DNA of 64,000 bases from contig NC_059541.1 in assembly GCF_905220415.1 (NCBI RefSeq), positions 5,034,501-5,098,500 on the forward strand, in the 5' to 3' direction. The position numbers and the translations under genes are program-made. Every line of letters starts with the position of its first letter. The stretch's first letter is position 1. The notes under the pieces are model-generated. The model did no database searches, had not been told where the DNA came from, and worked only from the letters and a program-made list of their open reading frames with translations. Below, piece after piece: positions 56,601-64,000 of this stretch. The stretch comes from Colias croceus. Its lineage: Eukaryota > Arthropoda > Insecta > Lepidoptera > Pieridae.

Positions 56601-58540
56601 CAAGCAAAACTGATACTTTAAACATTAACCACATACTAGAATTGATTTTATAAATACGTGTCAGTATTGTTTTTACTTAACATAAGATAAAAATATTTCT
56701 CATATAAATTTTAATTCATATTTCTATCTTATTTGGATCGAACAAGTATCAAGTTATTAATTTAAAAATCTAAACTTGTTTGTACGATGAGGAGCGAAGA
56801 TTAATTACGAAACCCTTGTTGCTTTTCATTATACATACCTTAAGTGTTATTGTTGTACCGTGTACATTCAAGCATATCCATTCAAATTGATGACCGATGA
56901 TTTCCAATAAAATTATACATCCTTATATTAAAAATGGATCTTAAAGACGAGAGCCTACAATCAGTATACTCAGTTATACGCTGCAACGACTGTAAACACC
57001 GAATACTTTGTAAAATATTCAGGAGTAATGGTACAAAATGGCATCATCACAGCAAGATTAATATCTGCGTTGGACTCGCTGATTCATGTCGTACATATTT
57101 CATAACATTAAACGGTAATTACTTGTAGAATTGATTGCACGATTTACGAGCTGCTATCATTTATTTTCAAACCATGTAAGTAGAGGCACGTTTAAACTGG
57201 ATTACTGCTATCTGTATCTCGATATACAATGTATGGAAACATTACAAATGCGTGTCATTAAATGCAGATGTTCTATTTCCCGTTGGGAAATAAATTAGTA
57301 GGCGCTATTGCAATTTAAAGAAGAGTCTGTACTTTAAGATAAGTAATTATTTACTATATATGAATGTCACTTGTTTTGAATAATACTCTTGTTTCGTACT
57401 TCGTAGTTTTATATACTCTTACTTGCTGTCTACTTTCGAAGCTTAGAAAGCGTCCCGCCCTAGACATGTTATATTGTAAAAAATGAACTAGTAAAAGCAA
57501 CACTACGTGTTACAATACGTCCCCTAGGGCTTCTATTTTCTCATTATAGAAACGTATAGATACATAAAATATCAAGATAACATCAAGATATGTGACGAAT
57601 GATAATTGAAGTGGGCTTTTATGTAGGTACTTATGCTGCCGGCATAGATAAGCTGTTACACACAACGGGTAAGAGCTTAAAGCCACAAATAAAAAAATTG
57701 CATTTTACTTGGCAGTAGGGTTTTATTGGTATAGAAGTACATATATGTATATTGGATATCTATAGAAAAAGTAATGAAGACTTAAGTATAGTTTTTTTCA
57801 CCCCCTAAATAAAATAAAAATATTTAATACCTACCTAAATATAATCAAAAAGAAACCTAAAGCTATGGAAGATAGAAAAAATTAAAAAACAATTATTTAT
57901 TCAATATCGTATGTCACATATTTCTAATTCTTTGCAAAAATAATTATAGAGCAAACGTGAAATAAAGTGCTATTTAACCTTGCTGATACAAAAAAATAAA
58001 TGAGAGCGGCAAAAACCATCCTAATTTTAATTAATAAAAACAGCATAAGTAGGTACTAGAACTGGTTTTATGGAACGGTTATCAACATGTTATGTGGGGA
58101 CCCGATATAATTAGGTTTAAATGAAATATATGGCCTTGAGGTATTCAACCATACAAAGAAACACGTAGTATGTTCACTGTTAGCTGTGGGCGCTGCTCAC
58201 ATAGAACGGAAAATTAAAGTGTCGTTTCGCTCCACTGAATTCTGTAGAGCTGTTTAATATTCACTACCGGACACAATTTATTCCATATTTTACATATTAT
58301 AATGGTTAGTATAAAATAATATGTATGCACATTAAATCTTAATCTCTATTTATACAGGAACGATAACAACATGTTTATGAATACAACTAAGACTTACTTG
58401 CATTTCTACACTTTGGACATAAACTTTCATTTATTATCAGCACACAAATGGAAAATTTCTGCCAGCCACAAAAATCTCCCTATGATAGTAAAATTTCATA
58501 CTATACAATATATAGGTACAATTAATTCTCCGGTACAGTA
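53692..58540. other. AT-rich intergenic DNA
   Basis: A short CpG-containing patch near 55000-55050 (GGTGCGCGGGAGTGGAGCGC). Open frames such as 56934-57128 and 58371-58586 have no family signature. No repeats I can name. Confidence 0.4.
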
Positions 58541-58690
58541 TAGCCTACGTAACTCGCTCCGGTCGATGCGAACGGTCCCCCGCTAGGCCAAGGCCGTGTG
58601 ACATAACGTATTACGTCGCGCCGTTAGTCGCACCGCTACTCGCTGATAACTTGCTTTCTTTGCTCATCATTGCAATGCGCACTTTACAGC
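58541..58690. promoter_or_regulatory. CpG-containing islet, possible regulatory element
   Basis: About 150 bp with raised GC and CpG (TCGCTCCGGTCGATGCGAAC, ACGTCGCGCCGTTAGTCGCA) in AT-rich DNA. No exon recognised. The call is from composition only. Confidence 0.2.
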
Positions 58691-59318
58691 TGATGTTTAC
58701 TTTTATGCAATTGTTGGAATTTTTTTTTGTTTTGAAGTTTGAAGGTTAAAATTGAACTTTATGTTGATTTTATAATATGTAATAGGAAATAGTTTTGCAG
58801 GTTCTGAAGTTAAGAAAAATTATGTATTTTTTGGGTTATTTTAAACTATCTTTAATGCGCATTAGATAGTTATATTAAAGATTTAAAAATTAATAAGGGT
58901 GTGGAATATATGTGGGAAGAATAAAATGGTAAACTTATAAAATAAATAATATAACATTGTGAATGAAGATTGAAGATATACCTTTTTTTTTACATCTGTA
59001 TTCGAATAATAATAAGGCATTCTAACTCATCTTGATATTTCTTTCCCATATTGCATAAAGGCATAAAAAACAAGGTTACAACTTACAAGGCACAATGCTA
59101 CTGACCTAATTCTGAACATTGAAATTGTGAATTGAATCGGGTTAAAATCAAAGTTTTCTTTAAAATATTATTTCCGCCCATAATTAATTAATTGTACTTT
59201 TATTTTAGTTTCTATCGAGTTGTCCAACTAACGGCATTTTAACCATGTCGTATATATTTCTTATGTCACAGGGAAGTAAACGAGTTTCGAGCACATACAA
59301 CTGAGGTTTTTTTTACAA
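58691..59318. other. AT-rich intergenic DNA
   Basis: Nothing recognised. Confidence 0.4.
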
Positions 59319-59382
59319 CAAGTTTGAAGTCGGTTGTTTTTAACGCAGTTATCAGCGTTAAAAACAACCGACTTCAAACTTG
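59319..59382. repeat. 28-bp perfect inverted repeat at a MITE end
   Basis: 59319-59346 (CAAGTTTGAAGTCGGTTGTT and on) and 59355-59382 are perfect reverse complements around an 8-bp spacer. The right arm is the end of the MITE at 59355-59614, and the left arm is an inverted extra copy of that end. Confidence 0.92.
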
Positions 59383-59614
59383 CACTTGCAACATTTACAA
59401 ATATGTACAGACAAAAATGCTCATAAAATAAAAACTACTAGGCCTATCCGAATAAAATTTTCATGGGACTAATTTGACACCATCCCGCATCGAACAAAAA
59501 AAAGAATCACGTAAATCGGTTCAGAAACCTCTGAGTAATCGGTGTACATACATAAAAAAAAACATACCGGCCGAATTGATATAACCTCCTCCTTTTTTTT
59601 GAAGTCGGTTAAAA
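59355..59614 (-). mobile_element. AACCGACTTC-type MITE, second copy
   Basis: On the minus strand it starts TTAACCGACTTCAAAAAAAA and GGAGGAGGTTATATCAATTC, shares the core with 31425-31870 (CACCGATTACTC, GAACCGATTTACGTGATTCT, GTCTGTAC), and ends TTTGAAGTCGGTTGTTTTTA. It is shorter than the 31-kb copy, because the segment between GTCTGTAC and the end is mostly missing. No coding capacity. The minus-strand open frames at 59469-59724 are chance. Confidence 0.75.
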
Positions 59615-61494
59615 ATAGCTGTATATATACCCACGTGAATTGAAAGGATGACATAAATTGCAAACACCTTACAGCACCTAAATAATCGATGAATACAATA
59701 TGTTGGTAGATAAAGAAATGACATTGAATATTCGATAATTTTCTACAAATTTTTTAAACAGCATTTTTTTTCAGTTTCTATAGAAAAATGATTCAAAAAG
59801 GTAGCCTAGTGGCTAGCGCTAAGGCCGCCTATAATATTATTCATCTATCCCTGTACCAAATTTCATAGATCTCTGATTAATAGATTTTGAGTGAAGCCAT
59901 TCATAAATTCATAAATTCTTACAAAATTTCGTAATATGTAGGATTTTGCTTGAGTACCTACTGCAATTTGTTATCGGCATTTTTTGGCAGGAAATTAAAA
60001 ATAACATGGGTAGATACTGCTCGTAATAATCATGTAACTGACAAATGATCACCAAAGATGAAGATAATGAAATATCCATTAAAATAACACCGAACTTTCG
60101 TCAATTTAAAATATTTTTAAAAATTAAAAATACACACAAAACCAATTTAGATGATATTATGTTATAGAAATACAATTTAAATGGTTAGATTATTAATTTT
60201 CATATAATTATCAAATGAATGCATCCTTGTATGCATCACTTGTGACTTGTGAGGTATCCGTGTTTGAAAGTTTGTTAGGTCTATAGATTGTCTTTCATTT
60301 GGGGATTGCATTATGAAAATAATAGATATGAAAGTTTGAAATTTTAATTGTAATCGAGCGAAAATTGCCAAGAAAAAGAAATGTTGGCGTATTTCGACCT
60401 ATAAAATTTCACAAAATTTTCCATTATTATAGCATACTTTTCGTAGCATCAAGTGGTGATAAACAATTTTTGTACGTGGGTTCTTATTTTTAAGATTAAC
60501 GTGACAAGAACGTTAGTAACATTTTTGCAAAACAAATTACAACGACTTATTTCACAATTAAGGTCGGGATTGTAAGTTACTACATTCTTACCTGTCTTTA
60601 TTTAGTTTATTTATTTTTTTAACATTATTTATTCAAGAATCATGTGGAAAATTTTAAATTATCAAGGTTGAAAGATAATTAAAAAGTTACAGTCACTATC
60701 GGTTCTCAGTTCAATGACTGAATCCGGTGTCTAATTAAAAAGTAATCGTCAATTTGTTTTGCCGGATTCGTTGTCTTTTTATCTCTGAATACTGGAAATT
60801 GTTTTGTAAAAAATGTTGGCAGGGCAACACACTGCTAATGCAAGCTTCTTCACGTTGTTATATATCTACTGGATGATAGAAATATAATTTATTAACAAAT
60901 ATGTGATAATAATATTTGATAAATCACAAAATTAAACAACGATACTCAGTAGCTGCTATAACTTAATTAACGTATAACTTAACAAATTGATTTACTATAA
61001 GCTTTATCTTTTTAAAGCTTAAAGTTAACTTTGTCTTATAATTGAAGTAACATATTGCACTCCCGGTTTATTTACTCCTGGAATAACAGTATTGTACCTA
61101 CTAGACTAATAAATAAATTAAATATGATCCCTTGCTTTAAGTTTCTGTGTTTACGACGCCGGGATGTCATTCAACGGTACTGCCAATCAGAGACTACGTG
61201 GAACTAGCTGTTGCCAATCTACATTCTAAGACAGAGAGATACGTGTGACGAATATTACAACGATTACGTCTTACTGACTCTCGTCTAATTTTTGTTGAAT
61301 ACATTTTTGACATAGTAGTATTATGAAAATTTATAGATAGTTAAGACCATGTTAAGACACTACATGTTATTTTTGCCATTCACCATTGCATATTACTTGT
61401 AAGGAAATAGGGCCACAGCTCTACATAAAAATTACTTTTTTCGCAGTATAAAATTGCAGCCTGCCTGAATATTCACACCTGACACATCACACCT
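59615..61494. other. AT-rich intergenic DNA
   Basis: Near 59835-59900 CATCTATCCCTGTACCAAAT resembles body sequence of dispersed repeats but has no ends. A mixed-composition patch lies at about 61150-61270. No gene recognised. Confidence 0.4.
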
Positions 61495-64000
61495 TCACTA
61501 CCCAGGATACAAACTGGAGCACACTTTTATCCCTAAAGCTGGTGTGTGTGTTTTTGTAAAGGAGGATATTTGCTATCGTCGCATCAAGAACCTCGTTAAT
61601 TCCAACCTGTCAACTCTCTGGCTTCGTATAGACTGCGATGACCATCCACGGGTCTATGCGTGCGTGTACAGGTTGCACAGTGGAGATGCTGAAACCGATC
61701 GGCTTATGGAGCACCTTCAAATCACAGCCGACGCAGCACTCGAACAGATCCCCTCTGCTGAAATTATCGTCTTAGGCGATTTCAATGCCCACCATACTCA
61801 ATGGTTGGGGTCACGACTTACTGACCATGCGGGGAGATCTGTTTACGACTTTGCATTGGCTAATGGTCTAAGACAACTGGTGTCTTCGATCACGAGGCTG
61901 CCTGATGTTGTGGACCATACCCCTTCCATGTTAGACCTCCTGCTCACCTCCCATCCAAATAACTATCAGGTCAATACTGATGCCCCTTTAGGCACATCAG
62001 ACCATTGCCTGGTTCGCAGTGTGGTGCCAATCTTGCGCTCAAGGCGGCCCCGATCTGGTGGCTGCCGGCGCGTTTGGCACTACAGAGCGGCTGATTGGGA
62101 TGGAATGCGGGAGTTCTTTTCATCCTATCCCTGGAAGCAAGTTTGTTTTGCACACGATCCTAGTGCTTATGCTGACTCTGTCGCGGATGTGGTTCTGCAG
62201 GGAATGGAACTTTTCATACCGAGTTCTGTAGTACCCATCGGCGGCAAGTCTCAGCCCTGGTACGGTCATCTTTGCAAAGAGGCATTTCGCCAGAAGCAAG
62301 ATTGTTTCCGTAACTGGGCAGATGCATTTTTAAAACAGGATCCGAATGCCAGTGCTCTTAAAAAACAATATAACTTTGCCTGCAGGCAGTACAAAAGGAA
62401 AATGAGCATAGCAAAGTCCGAGTTTATACGCGGTATTGGCAAAAAACTGACACGTTTCCCATCCGGTAGCCGAGCTTTCTGGTCGCTCGCTAAAGCCATC
62501 CAAGGAAACTTTTGTCAGCCGACGTTCCCACCCTTGCGCCGGGAAGATGATACCTTAGCCCACTCGCCCAAAGAGAAAGCCGATTTATTAGGCGCTCTCT
62601 TTGCGTCCAATTCCACCTTGGACGACAGGGGAAAGGTACCGCCTACTATCTCGCGGTGCCAGTACTTTATGTCCGATGTACGCTTTACTCAACGTGAAGT
62701 GCGTAAGGTACTTTTTTCTCTTGACACCCATAAAGCGAGTGGCCCTTGTTGCAATTGTTTTGAGAACGTGCGCTCCAGAATTGGCTCCCGTTTTTGCGCA
62801 TTTGTTTCAGCACTCTTATGATGTCGGCATTGCTCCAGCTTCGTGGAAAACCGCCGCCGTGCACCCGATCCCTAAGAAAGGCGATCAATCAGACCCCTCT
62901 AACTACAGGCCCATTGCTATTACCTCTTTGCTCTCAAAAGCCATGGAAAGCATAATCAACCGTCAGCTCTTAGGCTACCTAGAGGAGAACCAGCTGATCA
63001 GTGACCATCAGTATGGTTTTCGCCATGGACGTTCGGCTTGTGATCTCTTGGTCTTTCTAACTCACCGATGGGCTGCGGCTATTGAGAGTAAAGGGGAAGC
63101 ATTAGCCGTTAGTCTTGATGTCGCAAAAGCCTTTGATCGGGTGTGGCACCGGGCTCTACTATCGAAGCTAACATCATATGGACTCCCCGAGAAGTTACGC
63201 ACATGGATAGCCAGCTTTCTTGCAGCACGAAATATTCGGGTCTTAGTCGACGGATCGTGCTCGGAGCTTATGCCTGTAAACGCTGGCGTCCCTCAAGGCT
63301 GTGTTCTTTCACCCACACTATTTCTTCTGCATATCAATGACATGTTACAAATTAGTAACATTCATTGTTATGCAGATGATAGTACTGGTGACGCCTCTTA
63401 CACTGGCCATGCTAACTTCTCGAGAGAAAATGTCGATGAGTGCAGAAACACTTTGGTGTCCAAGATTGAAACTCTTTTGGAAGAAGTTTCAAAGTGGGGT
63501 CGTAAAAACCTCGTAGAGTTTAACCCCACTAAGACACAACTATGTGCATTCACGGCCAAAAAAAAGCCATTTGAATCGGCTCCCCTTTTTATGAACACTC
63601 CCCTCAGCGTCAAGTCTAGCATCGCGATTCTTGGCGTCAATATTTCTGACGATGTTCAGTTTCGCGATCATTTGGAAGGCAAAGCTTCTCTAGCTTCAAA
63701 AAAACTGGGCGTCCTTTACAGAGCGAAGCAGTATTTCAGGCCTGACCATCTTCTGTTACTATATAAAGCTCAGATACGGCCACACATGGAATACTGCTCA
63801 CATCTCTGGGCCGGCGCCCCGTTATACCAACTCCTTCCACTTGATCGCGTTCAACGTAGAGCAGTTAGAATGATTGGCGACCCAAGACTTAGCGATCGGC
63901 TTGACCCTCTTGCTTTGCGACGAGACATTGCTTCACTGTGTGTCTTTTATCGCATATACCATGGGGAGTGTTCAGAGGAGTTATTCGAGTTCATACCAGC
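61495..64000 (+). mobile_element. LINE-B second copy, 5' truncated, runs off the window
   Basis: Similarity to LINE-B begins at about TACCCAGGATACAAACTGGA, inside the endonuclease domain, so the 5' UTR and first hundred or so codons are missing. It continues to the last base of the window, so its 3' end lies outside. It is clearly more diverged from the 26-29 kb copy than the two LINE-A copies are from each other. Confidence 0.9.
61499..64000 (+). pseudogene. LINE-B endonuclease/reverse transcriptase with one frameshift
   Basis: The first part is open from 61499 (first ATG at 61544) to a stop at 62821 and covers the endonuclease (GDFNAHHTQWLGS, TSDHC) and the start of the reverse transcriptase (DTHKASGP). 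Compared with LINE-B, a net loss of 8 bases occurs at about 62746, just after the SGP codons, where the intact copy reads DGIPAIVLKR. The remaining frame, from about 62754 to 64000, is open with no stop and carries the fingers and palm blocks, YADDSTGD (about 63370-63393) and the YKAQIRPHMEYCSHLW block. So this copy is dead by truncation and a single small deletion, with little other decay. Confidence 0.88.

Noticed and set aside
61971..63640. Other-frame ORFs in the second LINE-B copy
   Set aside because: They are shadows of the frameshifted endonuclease/reverse transcriptase frame.
1..64000. A new defence, biosynthetic or other multi-gene system
   Set aside because: Apart from the two LINE families, no long coding regions exist. 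The novelty here is in repeat structure, not in a gene system.

Overview
The window looks like lepidopteran (butterfly or moth) nuclear DNA. It is very AT-rich and has no operons or bacterial-type genes. It carries repeat types typical of Lepidoptera: a tRNA-derived SINE with A and B boxes, non-LTR retrotransposons (one ending in poly(A), one in a TTTGAG tail), short TC...CTAG Helitron-like elements inserted between A and T, and MITEs whose ends read AACCGACTTCAAA. No complete host gene is visible. The window is probably intergenic or intronic and shaped mainly by transposable elements.

Layout. 1-13.2 kb: AT-rich DNA with two Helitron-like elements (212-504, 7504-7723), a LINE-A 3' stub (3284-3410), a possible host terminal exon (5678-5766), a MITE with 17-bp inverted ends (6172-6556) and a few GC-richer islets. 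13.2-17.3 kb: LINE-A on the minus strand, with a 5'-truncated ORF1 (coiled coil plus SGNH-like domain) and an uninterrupted endonuclease/reverse transcriptase ORF2. 17.3-24.1 kb: Helitron-like pieces, a GATA microsatellite and a 24-bp perfect inverted pair 2 kb apart. 24.1-32.2 kb: the most structured part. It holds a 419-bp foldback element with TTA duplications and CCTAA telomere-like repeats inside, an apparently intact LINE-B on the minus strand (1022-residue ORF, poly(A) tail), a 613-bp almost perfect palindrome, and a MITE ending in a 299-bp palindrome. 35.5-37.6 kb: a three-layer nest, in which a SINE is split at a TA in its 3' tail by a 1741-bp inverted-repeat element that itself contains a 450-bp repeat. 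37.6-61.5 kb: mostly AT-rich, with a CpG-rich islet (38.0-38.2 kb), a 5'-truncated LINE-A copy (42.5-43.6 kb), Helitron-like ends (45.7, 53.5 kb) and a second AACCGACTTC MITE with its own end palindrome (59.3-59.6 kb). 61.5-64 kb: a 5'-truncated LINE-B copy on the plus strand with one frameshift, running off the window.

How the parts relate. LINE-A and LINE-B each supply the enzymes for their own copying, and both families have further copies here. The Helitron-like elements, MITEs, foldback elements and SINE encode nothing and would depend on enzymes supplied elsewhere. All family assignments rest on motifs read by eye. No database search was run.
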